Source: Microvirga massiliensis (lineage in GTDB: Bacteria > Pseudomonadota > Alphaproteobacteria > Rhizobiales > Beijerinckiaceae). From it: 64,000 nt of DNA. The notes beneath the pieces were generated by a model. It had not been told where the DNA came from. It saw only the letters and a list, made by a program, of their open reading frames with translations, and did not search any database. The position numbers and the translations under genes were made by a program. The stretch lies in contig NZ_LN811354.1 in assembly GCF_001006805.1 (NCBI RefSeq), positions 211,555-275,554 on the forward strand, in the 5' to 3' direction. Shown here piece by piece: positions 52,284 through 61,612 of this stretch (positions are counted from its first letter, which is position 1; every line of letters begins with the position of its first letter).

Positions 52284-53843
52284 ATGCGAGGATGGAAACG
52301 GGCGGCCGCGGCCGTGGTCATGGCCGGTGCCGGGACGATCTCGTCGGGTGCATGGGCACAGAAGGCGGGCGGCGCGGTGCACGTGGTGGTTCAGCCCGAG
52401 CCCCCGAGCCTGATGCAGGGACTCAACCAGAACGCGACGACCAACATGGTCGCCGGCAACATCTACGAGTCCCTCGTGCGCTACGACGAGAAGCTCAACC
52501 CGCAACCGTCCCTCGCCAAGAGCTGGGAGGTCTCGGGTGATGCGAAGGTCTACACCTTCAAGCTCCAGGAGGGCGTCACCTGGCACGACGGCAAGCCCTT
52601 CACGGCGGACGACGTCGTCTTCTCGCTCGACAAGTTTCTCCGCGAAGTCCATCCGCGCTGGCGCCCGATCGCCAACAACCAGATCGAAAAGATCGAAAAG
52701 CTCGACGATCTCACGGTCCGGATCACCCTGAAGCAGCCGTTCGGCCCGCTCCTGCTCGCGATGGATCCGGCCTCTGCTCCGATCATCCCGAAGCATATCT
52801 ACGAGGGCACCGACTTCCGGGCCAACCCGATGAACAACACGCCCATCGGCACCGGTCCATTCAAGCTCAAGGAGTGGAAGAAGGGCTCCTACATCCACCT
52901 GGAGAAGAACGAGAACTACTGGCTCAAGGGCAAGCCGAACCTCTCCGAGATCTACTGGCATGTGATCCCGGATGCCGCGGCGCGCGCCGTCGCCTATGAG
53001 ACCGGCAAGGTCGATGTGCTCTCCGGCGGCTCGGTCGACGTCTACGACGTCGACCGCCTGTCCAAGCTGCCGAATACCTGCATGACGACCAAGGGCTGGG
53101 AGATGATGGCCCCGATCGCCTGGGTTGCGGTCAATCACCGCAACGGCATTCTCGGCAACAAGCAGTTTCGCCAGGGCCTCATGCACGCGATCGACCGCGA
53201 GTTCGGCAAGGACGTGGTCTATGGCGGCCTAGGGAAAGTGCCGACTGGCCCGATCTCGTCGAAGACGAAGTTCTATTCCGACGACGTCAAGAAATACGAA
53301 TACGATCCCGCAAAGGCCAAGGAACTCATCAAGGCCTCCGGCTACAAGGGAGAAACCATCAAGCTCCTGGGCATCCCTTACGGTGAGACTTGGAACCGCT
53401 GGGCCGAGGCGATCAAGCAGAATTTCGCCGATGTCGGGGTCACGGTCGAGATCGAGAACACGGACGTGCCGGGCTGGACCCAGAAGACCGGAAACTTCGA
53501 TTTCGACCTGACCTTCAACTTCCTCTACCAGCTGGGCGATCCGGCGATCGGCGTGGCGCGCAGCTACATCTCGAGCAACATCGTCAAGGGCAATCCCTTT
53601 GCCAATGTCGGTGGTTACTCGAACCCGGAGGTCGACAAGCTCTTCGCGGATGCCGCCATCGCCCCGACCGAAGCCGATCGTCAGAAGCTCTACACGAAGG
53701 TGCAGCAGATCCTCGTCGAGGAGCTGCCGGTTCTGTGGCTGCTCGAGATGGACTTCCCGACGATCTACCGTTGCAACGTCAAGAACCTCGTGACGACCGG
53801 AATCGGCCTCAACGACGGTTTCCGCGACGCCTGGAAGGAATAG
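52284..53843 (+). CDS. ABC transporter substrate-binding protein (SBP family 5)
   Basis: This 519-residue periplasmic binding protein has a signal peptide (MRGWKRAAAAVVMAGAGTIS through GAWA-QK). It shows GGAVHVVVQPEPPSLMQGLN, LAKSWEVSGDAKVYTFKLQE, GVTWHDGKPFTADDVVFSLD, PIGTGPFKLKEWKKGSYIHL and LMHAIDREFGKDVVYGGLGK. The sequence is only distantly like the SBP at 48334, so the two importers likely take different ligands. GGGAGGAG lies before ATG 52284. It opens an operon of at least ten genes running to the window's right edge. Confidence 0.9.
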   Translation: MRGWKRAAAAVVMAGAGTISSGAWAQKAGGAVHVVVQPEPPSLMQGLNQNATTNMVAGNIYESLVRYDEKLNPQPSLAKSWEVSGDAKVYTFKLQEGVTWHDGKPFTADDVVFSLDKFLREVHPRWRPIANNQIEKIEKLDDLTVRITLKQPFGPLLLAMDPASAPIIPKHIYEGTDFRANPMNNTPIGTGPFKLKEWKKGSYIHLEKNENYWLKGKPNLSEIYWHVIPDAAARAVAYETGKVDVLSGGSVDVYDVDRLSKLPNTCMTTKGWEMMAPIAWVAVNHRNGILGNKQFRQGLMHAIDREFGKDVVYGGLGKVPTGPISSKTKFYSDDVKKYEYDPAKAKELIKASGYKGETIKLLGIPYGETWNRWAEAIKQNFADVGVTVEIENTDVPGWTQKTGNFDFDLTFNFLYQLGDPAIGVARSYISSNIVKGNPFANVGGYSNPEVDKLFADAAIAPTEADRQKLYTKVQQILVEELPVLWLLEMDFPTIYRCNVKNLVTTGIGLNDGFRDAWKE

Positions 53844-53937
53844 GTTGCGGTTACTGCAGGTCTCCCCGTGTGGCTTCATTGCGGGGAGACCGCTCATCGG
53901 TGAGCAGCCCGCGCTCGATTCTCGATAGGTCCGATAG

Positions 53938-54915
53938 ATGCCCTTTGTCCGCTTTGCGGCAGGACGGCTCGTCAAAGGCGTGCTGGTTCTGTTCGCGATC
54001 GCAGTCCTGAACTTCTTCCTGATCCGCGCCGCGCCGGGCGATCCGGCTCAGGTGCTGGCCGGGGAGGGAGGAGCGGCCGACGCCGTGCTTCTCGAGCAGT
54101 TGCGCGAGCGATTCGGTCTCGACCGGCCGCTGCTGGAGCAGCTCTGGATCTACCTGAAGGGTTACGCGACGTTCGATCTCGGCTTCAGCTACCGGCAGCA
54201 GCAACCGGTGCTGACCTTGATCCTTGACCGGCTGCCGGCGACGCTGATCCTCACCGGAACGGCCTTCGTGATCTCGCTGCTGCTGGGTGTCGTTCTCGGG
54301 GCTCTCGCGGCGCGCCGGGCGGGACGGTGGTCCGACAGCCTCATCACGACAATCGCCCTCGTCTTCTATGCCACGCCGCTGTTCTGGATCGCCCTGATGG
54401 GGCAGATCGTCTTCTCGTTGAAACTCGGCTGGGTGCCGAACGTCGGCTATGAAACCATCGGCGCGAACTATACGGGTCTCGCGAGGGCGGCCGATATCGC
54501 GCAGCACCTCGCGCTTCCGGCCTTGTCTCTCGGTCTCTTCTTCACGGCCCTCTACGCGCGCATGATGCGCGCCTCGATGCTCGAGGTGTCCGGCGCCGAC
54601 TTCGTCAAGACGGCGCGTGCCAAAGGGCTGTCACCGGCGGTCATCACCAGGCGTCACATTGCCCGCAATGCCATCCTGCCGGTCGTCACGCTCGCGGGAC
54701 TGCAGGCCGGTCAGCTCGTCGGCGGGGCGGTTCTCACCGAGACGGTCTTCGCATGGCCCGGCATCGGGCGGCTGATGTTCGATGCGCTCGTCCAGCGCGA
54801 CTATTCGGTGCTGCTTGGCGTCTTCTTCGTTTCGTCCGCGATGGTCGTGGTCTTCAACCTGATCACCGACATCATCTATCGCATCGCGGATCCGCGCATC
54901 GAGGTCGCGGCATGA
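53938..54915 (+). CDS. Peptide-type ABC transporter permease (DppB-like)
   Basis: This 325-residue permease shows FAAGRLVKGVLVLFAIAVLN, FFLIRAAPGDPAQVLAGEGG, RERFGLDRPLLEQLWIYLKG and YATFDLGFSYRQQQPV in the periplasmic part. Then come five core helices with the EAA motif FVKTARAKGLSPAVITRRHI, ARNAILPVVT. The end overlaps the next permease by 4 bp (ATGA). It has about 30 percent identity by eye to the permease at 47247, with the same order of motifs. Confidence 0.9.
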   Translation: MPFVRFAAGRLVKGVLVLFAIAVLNFFLIRAAPGDPAQVLAGEGGAADAVLLEQLRERFGLDRPLLEQLWIYLKGYATFDLGFSYRQQQPVLTLILDRLPATLILTGTAFVISLLLGVVLGALAARRAGRWSDSLITTIALVFYATPLFWIALMGQIVFSLKLGWVPNVGYETIGANYTGLARAADIAQHLALPALSLGLFFTALYARMMRASMLEVSGADFVKTARAKGLSPAVITRRHIARNAILPVVTLAGLQAGQLVGGAVLTETVFAWPGIGRLMFDALVQRDYSVLLGVFFVSSAMVVVFNLITDIIYRIADPRIEVAA

Positions 54916-55751
54916 GCTTTCTCAAACGGTTTGCCCGCAATCGCGGCGCGGTGATCGGCCTTCTCATCCTGCTCGTGGTCCTGGGATTCGCGCTGATCGG
55001 GCCGACTTTGTTTCCGCAATCGCCCTGGCGCATGGTCGGCCGGCCCTTCGTGGCGCCTTTGGCGATGGAGAGATTTCCGCTCGGCACCGACATGCTCGGC
55101 CGCGACATCGCGACAGGGCTGGTGCATGGAGCGCGCGTCTCGCTGCTCATCGGTCTCATCTCGACGCTCGGCGCCCTGCTGATCGGCGTGCCGCTCGGAG
55201 CCGTTGCGGGGTATGCCGGCGGGCTCGTCGACGATGCGCTGATGCGGTTTACGGAGTTCTTCCAGACCATTCCGAGCTTTGCGCTCGCGATCGTGCTCGT
55301 TGCGATCCTGCAGCCGTCACTGGGCTCGATCGTGCTTGCCATCGGCCTGGTGAGCTGGCCGCCGGTGGCGCGGCTGGTGCGTGGCGAGGTCCTCTCGCTG
55401 AAGACGCGCGAATACGTCCAGGCTGCGGTGACGATCGGTGAATCGACGCCGCGCATCCTCTTCGGTCAGGTCCTGCCCAACACCATCGCACCCATCATCG
55501 TCATGGGCTCCCTGATGGTCGCCTCGGCGATCCTGCTCGAATCGTCGCTGTCGTTCCTGGGCCTTGGCGATCCCAACCTGATGAGCTGGGGCTACATGGT
55601 GGGCGCCGGCAGGACGCGTTTGCTCGATGCATGGTGGATCAGCTTCTTTCCGGGACTCGCGATCTTTCTCACGGTGCTGGCGCTCAATCTCACGGGCGAG
55701 GGCCTCAACGACGCACTCAATCCGCGTCTGTCGCGGGGGCCGAAGGCATGA
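54912..55751 (+). CDS. Peptide-type ABC transporter permease (DppC-like)
   Basis: This 279-residue permease begins MSFLKRFARNRGAVIGLLIL. It contains FPLGTDMLGRDIATGLVHGA (family signature), VQAAVTIGESTPRILFGQVL with PNTIAPIIV (coupling EAA loop) and LESSLSFLGLGDPNLMSWGY. The start overlaps the DppB-like stop by 4 bp and the end overlaps the fused ATPase start by 4 bp, so translation is coupled through the three genes. Confidence 0.9.
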   Translation: MSFLKRFARNRGAVIGLLILLVVLGFALIGPTLFPQSPWRMVGRPFVAPLAMERFPLGTDMLGRDIATGLVHGARVSLLIGLISTLGALLIGVPLGAVAGYAGGLVDDALMRFTEFFQTIPSFALAIVLVAILQPSLGSIVLAIGLVSWPPVARLVRGEVLSLKTREYVQAAVTIGESTPRILFGQVLPNTIAPIIVMGSLMVASAILLESSLSFLGLGDPNLMSWGYMVGAGRTRLLDAWWISFFPGLAIFLTVLALNLTGEGLNDALNPRLSRGPKA

Positions 55752-57358
55752 GTGATCCCGTCCTCGCCATCGACAATCTGACGCTCGCACTGCCGGCCTA
55801 TGCCGATCGCCCGTTAGCGGTCGAGAATATCTCGCTCTCGATCCGGTCCGGCGAAACGCTCTGCGTCGTCGGTGAGTCGGGTTCCGGCAAATCGATGATC
55901 GCGCATGCGGTGATGGGCCTCCTGCCTGAAGCCGTGAAGCCGACTGGAGGCTCGATTCGCCTCGTCGGTCGCGACCTGCTGTTGCTCGATGCGAAGGCCA
56001 TGCAGGACGTCCGTGGGCGCGAGATCGGCATGATCTTCCAGGAACCGATGACGTCGCTCAACCCCGTCATGCGTGTCGGCCAGCAGATCGTCGAGACCTT
56101 CGAGGCGCATCGGATGCTCGACGGCACGAAGCGTGCCAGGCGCGCGATCGAGCTTCTCGATGAGGTGGGCCTGCCCGACCCGAAGCGCATTGCCCGCGCC
56201 TATCCGCACGAACTCTCCGGCGGCCAGCGTCAGCGCGTGATGATCGCCATGGCCCTGGCACTCGAGCCCAAGCTGCTCATCGCCGACGAACCGACCACAG
56301 CGCTCGATGTCACCACGCAGGCGCAGATCCTCGAACTGATCGACAGGCTACGCCGGCAGCACGGCACTGCGGTTCTGTTCATCACGCACGACTTCGGAGT
56401 CGTCGCCGAGATCGCCGATCGCATCGCGGTCCTTCAGCAAGGCGTTCTGGTCGAGGAGGGAACCGGGGACGAGATCTTCTCGCGGCCGCGCCATGACTAT
56501 ACTCGGCGGCTGCTCGCGGCGGTGCCGTCCCTGAAGCCGCCAGAGCGCCCCAAGGCACCGCCGAGAGCGCCCGTTCTCGTGGTCGAGAAGCTCGAGAAGG
56601 TCTATCGCAAGCGCTCGTTTTTCTCCATGGGCCGAGAGGTCCGAGCCGCGGATCAGGTGAGCTTCACCTTGGCAAAGGGCGAGACATTGGGGCTGGTTGG
56701 GGAATCGGGATCCGGAAAATCGACAGTTGGACGATGCTGCCTGCGCCTGATCGAGCCCGATTCCGGAGCCGTGGAACTCGGCGGGCTGCGATTCAGCGAG
56801 CTTTCGCAGGCCGCTCTTCGGCCGCACCGCAGGAAGATCCAGATGATCTTCCAGGATCCGTTCGCCTCGCTCAATCCGCGGCAGACGGTCGGGCGGATCA
56901 TCGCGGCGGGGCCGATCGCCTATGGCGTTCCGCACGCGGAAGCACTCGAGAAAGCGCGCCAGCTTCTCGATCTCGTCGCGCTCTCCCCGAACGCGATCGA
57001 CCGCTATCCGCACGAGTTCTCGGGCGGGCAGCGGCAACGGATCGGCATCGCGCGGGCGCTCGCGCTGGAGCCGGACGTTCTGGTGGCCGACGAGGCCGTC
57101 TCGGCGCTTGATGTCTCCGTCCAGGCGCAGATCCTCGCGCTCATCAAGGAACTCCAGGAACGGCTCGGTCTAGCGATCCTATTCGTGACTCACGATCTCC
57201 GGGTCGCCGCGCAGATCTGCCACCGGATCGCAGTGATGCAGCGTGGCCGGATCGTGGAGACAGGAGAAACCGCCGCGCTCTTTGCGGCGCCGCAGCACGA
57301 ATATACGCGCCAGCTCTTGGCAGCCGTCCCGGGCGGCCGGCGATTCGGCGCGCACTGA
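55748..57358 (+). CDS. Fused dual ATPase of a peptide-type ABC importer (DppD-DppF/GsiA-like)
   Basis: Two complete ABC modules lie in one 536-residue chain. Module 1 (about 1-265) has [40 protein letters not shown] and [13 protein letters not shown]. Module 2 (about 280-535) has [40 protein letters not shown] and [16 protein letters not shown]. In the second Walker B the usual DEP is DEA. Both switch histidines are present ([18 protein letters not shown]). This GsiA/YejF-like fusion supplies both ATPase sites of the importer, unlike the leftward system, which has separate genes. The cysteine-rich Opp C-terminus is absent. Confidence 0.91.
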   Translation: MSDPVLAIDNLTLALPAYADRPLAVENISLSIRSGETLCVVGESGSGKSMIAHAVMGLLPEAVKPTGGSIRLVGRDLLLLDAKAMQDVRGREIGMIFQEPMTSLNPVMRVGQQIVETFEAHRMLDGTKRARRAIELLDEVGLPDPKRIARAYPHELSGGQRQRVMIAMALALEPKLLIADEPTTALDVTTQAQILELIDRLRRQHGTAVLFITHDFGVVAEIADRIAVLQQGVLVEEGTGDEIFSRPRHDYTRRLLAAVPSLKPPERPKAPPRAPVLVVEKLEKVYRKRSFFSMGREVRAADQVSFTLAKGETLGLVGESGSGKSTVGRCCLRLIEPDSGAVELGGLRFSELSQAALRPHRRKIQMIFQDPFASLNPRQTVGRIIAAGPIAYGVPHAEALEKARQLLDLVALSPNAIDRYPHEFSGGQRQRIGIARALALEPDVLVADEAVSALDVSVQAQILALIKELQERLGLAILFVTHDLRVAAQICHRIAVMQRGRIVETGETAALFAAPQHEYTRQLLAAVPGGRRFGAH

Positions 57359-57438
57359 AGCCGCGCTCGCGATGTGAACTCGAAGTCAGGCGAAAGCCGC
57401 CGCGCCGCTTTTTCTGTCATGCAGTTCCGAGGTTGGAC

Positions 57439-58395
57439 ATGTCCCGCTCATCCATCATCGTCGCTCCCGGTCCATGGGATCCCGAGCCCTGGCGCAAGGA
57501 ATTCGAGGCTGCCTCCGATGGGCGGCCGGTCCACGTCTGGCCGAAGGACCGCGCCCGGGTCGACAACGGCCCCTATGTGATCTGTGCCTGGAAGGCGGAT
57601 CCGAAGATTTTCGACGAATTTCCCGCACCCCGGGCCGTGTTCTCGCTCGGCGCCGGCGTGGATCACCTGCAGGGCCTTCGCACGAGTCGGGATATACCCG
57701 TCGTGCGGGTGGTCGACCCGGATCTGACGATGCGGATGGTGGAATACGTCACCTTCGCGGTGCTCTACCTTCACCGCCAGATCGGCACCTATCAGGCCGA
57801 GCAGAGGCGGCATGCCTGGCGGCCGATGATTCAGCCGGCTGCCTCGCGGGTGCGGGTCGGCATCATGGGGGTCGGAGTCCTGGGCGAAGCCTGCGCGAAG
57901 ACGCTGGCGCAGATCGGTTTAGACGTCGCGGGATGGGCGCGCACGCCGCGTGACGCATCACCCTTTCCAGTCTTCGCCGGGCAAGATGGGTTCGACGAAT
58001 TCCTGCAGCGGACCGACATTCTCGTCAGTCTTCTGCCCGATACTCCGGATACCGCCGGCCTCGTCGGTCGCAACGTCTTCGCGAGACTGGCACGGGACGG
58101 GAGCCTCGGCGGCCCTTCCTTCGTCAGTGCCGGCCGCGGCAAGACCGTCGTCGAAGATGAACTCGTCGAGGCCCTGAGGTCCGGAATGCTCACGGGAGCG
58201 GTGCTCGACGTCTTCAATGTCGAGCCGCTGCCATCCGACAGCCCGCTCTGGGCCATGGAGAATGTGCTCATCACGCCGCATGTCGCGGCCGATTCCGATC
58301 CGGAAGTGATCGTCGCGCAGATCATGCGTGACGTGGAGCGCCTGGAGAAGGGAGAGCCGCTTTCGAATACCGTGGATATGAAACGAGGGTATTGA
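57439..58395 (+). CDS. ghrA: Glyoxylate/hydroxypyruvate reductase A (D-2-hydroxyacid dehydrogenase)
   Basis: This 318-residue GhrA-type reductase converts glyoxylate or hydroxypyruvate to glycolate or glycerate with NADPH. It shows AVFSLGAGVDHLQGLRTSRD and VRVVDPDLTMRMVEYVTFAV, and the dinucleotide site RVGIMGVGVLGEACAKTLAQ. Catalytic arginine, glutamate and histidine sit in FVSAGRGKTVVEDEL, DVFNVEPLPSDSPLW and VLITPHVAADSDP. The ATG 57439 is preceded by CCGAGG. In this operon it may instead reduce a 2-oxo acid arising from transamination; that is inference. Confidence 0.87.
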   Translation: MSRSSIIVAPGPWDPEPWRKEFEAASDGRPVHVWPKDRARVDNGPYVICAWKADPKIFDEFPAPRAVFSLGAGVDHLQGLRTSRDIPVVRVVDPDLTMRMVEYVTFAVLYLHRQIGTYQAEQRRHAWRPMIQPAASRVRVGIMGVGVLGEACAKTLAQIGLDVAGWARTPRDASPFPVFAGQDGFDEFLQRTDILVSLLPDTPDTAGLVGRNVFARLARDGSLGGPSFVSAGRGKTVVEDELVEALRSGMLTGAVLDVFNVEPLPSDSPLWAMENVLITPHVAADSDPEVIVAQIMRDVERLEKGEPLSNTVDMKRGY

Positions 58396-58476
58396 GTGCG
58401 CCTCGTGGCGTGTACCATGTCAGGCGATAAGGACCCGTGGATCCACGATCCACGCAATCTCATGGAGATCCGACAG

Positions 58477-59769
58477 ATGACCACCAATGCCAGCGAGTCG
58501 GCACGGCTTCTGGAGCTTCGCGAGCGCAATGTCGCGCGCGGCGTGCTCACGGCTCATCCCGTCGTCGCAGCCCGCGCACAGGGAGCCGAGCTGTGGGACG
58601 TCGACGGCAAGCGCTATCTGGATTTCGTCGGCGGGATTGGCGTCCTGAATGTGGGACACAATCATCCGCGCGTAGTTGCGGCAGTGAGCGAGCAGCTGCG
58701 CGAGATCTCGCATGCTTGTTTCCAGGTTGCCGCATACGAGCCCTACATTGCCCTTGCCGCGAAGCTCAATCAGCTCGTCGGCGGCGGTGAGGCATACAAG
58801 ACCGTGCTCTTCACGTCTGGCGCGGAGGCCGTCGAGAACTCCATCTAGATCGCGCGCGGTTTCACGAATCGTCCTGCGGTGATCGCTTTCCGGGGCGGCT
58901 TCCACGGCCGAACCCTCCTCGGCGTGACCCTGACGGGCATGAGCCAGCCCTACAAGCAGAACTTCGGCCCCTTCGCGTCCGACGTCTTCCATGTTCCCTT
59001 TCCGAACGCCTATCGAGGCGTCAGCACCGAAGACGCACTTGCAGCGCTCGAGGAGGTGTTCGCGACGGAGGCGGCGCCGGAGCGGGTCGCGGCGATCATC
59101 GTCGAGCCGGTGCAGGGCGATGGCGGTTTCCTGCCCGCCCCGCCCGAGTTCATGAGGGCGCTTCGCGACGTGACGACCCGGCACGGGATTGTCCTGATCG
59201 TCGACGAGATCCAGGCCGGGTTCGGCCGCACGGGCAAGATGTTCGGATTCCAGCATTCCGGGATTCGGCCCGATCTCGTTACCGTCGCGAAAAGCCTCGC
59301 GGGCGGCCTGCCGATCTCCGGCGTCGTTGGAAAGGCGGAGATCATGGATGCTCCGGCTCCGGGCGGCCTCGGCGGCACCTATGGCGGCAATGCTCTGGCC
59401 TGTGCAGCCGCACTCGCGGTCATCGAGGCTTTCGAGAAGGAAGACCTCCTCGCACGGGGAGAGCATCTCGCGGCCCGGATGCGCGACGGTCTCGAGAAGC
59501 TGCAGCAGAAGTATCAGTGCATCGGCGAGGTTCGCGGGCTCGGCTTCATGCTCGCCATCGAAATCGTCGCAGACCGTTCCGGCAAAGCTCCGGATGCGGC
59601 GCTGGCGCAGCGCATCATCGACGAGTCCCGTATCGGTGGTCTCCTGGTCATCAAGTGCGGCGTCAATCGCAATGTCGTGCGGTTCCTTGCGCCGCTCGTC
59701 ACGACCGAGGCGCAGCTCGACGAAGCGCTCACGATCCTCGACGGTGCTCTGAATCGCGCTGCAGGATGA
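58477..59769 (+). pseudogene. gabT: GABA-type class III aminotransferase, interrupted by one amber codon
   Basis: The reading frame of a 4-aminobutyrate-type PLP aminotransferase (430 codons) is complete except for TAG at 58846-58848. The context reads GAEAVENSI-stop-IARGFTNRP. Family members have lysine there, so AAG to TAG is the likely change. Around it all motifs are intact: LWDVDGKRYLDFVGGIGVLN, VIAFRGGFHGRTLLGVTLTG, VDEIQAGFGRTGKMFGFQHS and LVTVAKSLAGGLPISGVVGK with the PLP lysine. Without suppression, the product stops at residue 123, before the active site. A restart inside the second half would lack the N domain. Likely substrates are GABA, putrescine or another omega-amino compound. 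Confidence 0.8.
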
Positions 59770-59855
59770 TATGCACGGACGGGAAGGCAGCGCCGACTCG
59801 CGTCTTCCCGTCGTACGGAATTCCCGCCAGCCTCGAGATCCGCGGATAGAAAGCA

Positions 59856-60911
59856 ATGAAGCTCTTCTTCGACGAGACCCAACTCGCCCACCAGCCGAAG
59901 CAGTACATGGTCAGTGGCCGGATCGTCGATCCTTTCGAGAATCCGGATCGCGCCACGACTCTGATCAACGCCCTGACAAAGCTCGGCCTGGTCCGGACGC
60001 AACCTGCCGATTTCGGCATCGAACCCATTCTGAGAGTTCATGCGGACCACTACGTGGAGTTCATCCAGGAGGCCTATGACCGCTTCATGGAACTCCCGAA
60101 TCATGGTCCGGAGGTGCTCCCCAATATCCACCCCTACCGAGGAGCCGGCGACGATTTCGCGCCCCGCGGAAAGCCGCGCCCGACGGGAATTCTCGGACGC
60201 GCGGGCTGGTATATCGCAGGCCTGTCCTGCGCCATGATGGAGGGCACCGCGCGTGCCGCCTATGCCTCGGCGCAGATGGCCGTCGCCGGTGCCGAGGTCG
60301 TCCTCGCGGGCGAGCGTGCCGCCTTCTCGTTGTGCCGCCCACCCGGACACCATGCCTATGTCGACCAGGCGTCCGGCTTCTGCTTCTTCAACAATGCGGC
60401 CATCGCCGCAGAGGTGCTGCGGCGTCATTTCCACCGCGTTGCGATCGTCGACTTCGACACTCACCACGGGGACGGCACCCAAGCAATTTTCTACACGCGC
60501 GACGACGTGTTCTATGGCTCCGTGCACACGGATCCATCGGCCTACTTTCCTCACTTCGCCGGCTATGCGGACGAGACTGGCAGCGGGGCAGGCGAGGGGG
60601 CCAATCACAACCTGCCGCTTGCTCCCGGCGCGGGTGACGAGGCCTTCATCGACGCCAATCAGCGCCTTGCTCTGGCGGTGCAGGCTCACGGCGCCGAGGC
60701 TCTGGTGGTCTCCGCTGGGTGGGATGCCCACAAGGATGATCCTCTCTCGCAACTGACGGTGACGACGGACGCCTATGCGCGCATCGGTGAGGTTTGGGGC
60801 AAGCTCGGCCTGCCGACGCTCATCGTGCAGGAGGGTGGCTATTCGCTGACCGCAGTTGCGCAGGCCGCTCCGGCCTTCATGGAAGCCTTCCGAAGCGTCT
60901 CGGTCGAGTGA
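59856..60911 (+). CDS. Acetylpolyamine amidohydrolase (histone-deacetylase family)
   Basis: This 351-residue zinc amidohydrolase of the arginase/deacetylase fold is closest in layout to acetylpolyamine amidohydrolases. It has a catalytic His pair in FSLCRPPGHHAYVDQASGFC, zinc ligands in VAIVDFDTHHGDGTQAIFYT (D and H) and LVVSAGWDAHKDDPLSQLTV (D), and a GGYS end loop (QEGGYSLTAVA). The start MKLFFDETQLAHQPKQYMVS fits the AphA type. It removes acetyl groups from N-acetylputrescine, cadaverine or spermidine. Beside an aminotransferase and a polyamine importer, it would supply free amines for catabolism. Confidence 0.87.
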   Translation: MKLFFDETQLAHQPKQYMVSGRIVDPFENPDRATTLINALTKLGLVRTQPADFGIEPILRVHADHYVEFIQEAYDRFMELPNHGPEVLPNIHPYRGAGDDFAPRGKPRPTGILGRAGWYIAGLSCAMMEGTARAAYASAQMAVAGAEVVLAGERAAFSLCRPPGHHAYVDQASGFCFFNNAAIAAEVLRRHFHRVAIVDFDTHHGDGTQAIFYTRDDVFYGSVHTDPSAYFPHFAGYADETGSGAGEGANHNLPLAPGAGDEAFIDANQRLALAVQAHGAEALVVSAGWDAHKDDPLSQLTVTTDAYARIGEVWGKLGLPTLIVQEGGYSLTAVAQAAPAFMEAFRSVSVE

Positions 60912-60958
60912 GGGCAATGCGATCGAGCCGCAGGACGTGAAATCCGCTGGGGAATGAG

Positions 60959-61474
60959 ATGACAAGTTCGGAACAGATCGGTCCGGGCGCTACGGGTTCC
61001 AGGGGGTCGCCTGGAACACGGGACCATGGCATTCGCGTCGTGCCCGTCGCAGCTGAACACCGGGCCCAATGGGACGCTCTCTACGCCGGCTATGCTGCCT
61101 TCTATCGGGTCGAGCAGACCCCACAGATGCGTGAGACCGTATGGACCTGGTTGAGCGACCCGGATCACGAGGTCGAGGGTCTCGTCGCTCTCGACGGCTC
61201 CGGTAGGGTCGTCGGGCTCGCACATTTCCGGCCCTTCGCACGGCCGCTCAGCGCAACGACCGGCGGGTTTCTCGACGACCTCTTCGTAAGCCCGGATGCG
61301 CGTGGTTCAGGGGCTGCCCAGGCACTGATCGGGGCTGTCGCGGATACAGGCCGCGAGCGGGGCTGGTCCGTGATCCGCTGGATCACGGCGGAGGACAACT
61401 ATCGGGCACGAGCCGTTTACGACCGGCTCGCCGAGCGCACGAAGTGGCTGACCTATGACATCAGGCTCATTTGA
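60959..61474 (+). CDS. GNAT-family N-acetyltransferase
   Basis: This 171-residue acetyltransferase shows the GNAT core, IRVVPVAAEHRAQWDALYAG then LVALDGSGRVVGLAHFRPFA. The acetyl-CoA loop is LDDLFVSPDARGSGAAQALI (Q/R-x-x-G-x-G/A form), and the C-terminal part IRWITAEDNYRARAVYDRLA is typical. The N-terminal 20 residues are Gly/Thr-rich and may be disordered, or the true start may lie later. It probably acetylates a small amine. Next to a deacetylase this could form an acetylation/deacetylation pair, but no direct evidence exists. Confidence 0.82.
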   Translation: MTSSEQIGPGATGSRGSPGTRDHGIRVVPVAAEHRAQWDALYAGYAAFYRVEQTPQMRETVWTWLSDPDHEVEGLVALDGSGRVVGLAHFRPFARPLSATTGGFLDDLFVSPDARGSGAAQALIGAVADTGRERGWSVIRWITAEDNYRARAVYDRLAERTKWLTYDIRLI

Positions 61475-61612
61475 GCCGAGGCGGAGCCGCACTGGGGCGA
61501 TACGGCTCCGCGGCCGTGGCTTTACTCACGATCTCGGATCTTGGTAGTTTTCGGCGCTCTCGAAACGTGCCTGCCTCTTCCGGGAGCGGTTCGAACAAAG
61601 AGGGGAGCAACT

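Noticed and set aside
58420..59856. 478-codon minus-strand frame that would avoid the amber codon in the aminotransferase
   Set aside because: I considered that the real gene might be on this strand because it is uninterrupted, but its product shows no family and the plus strand has the PLP-lysine motif and all aminotransferase blocks.
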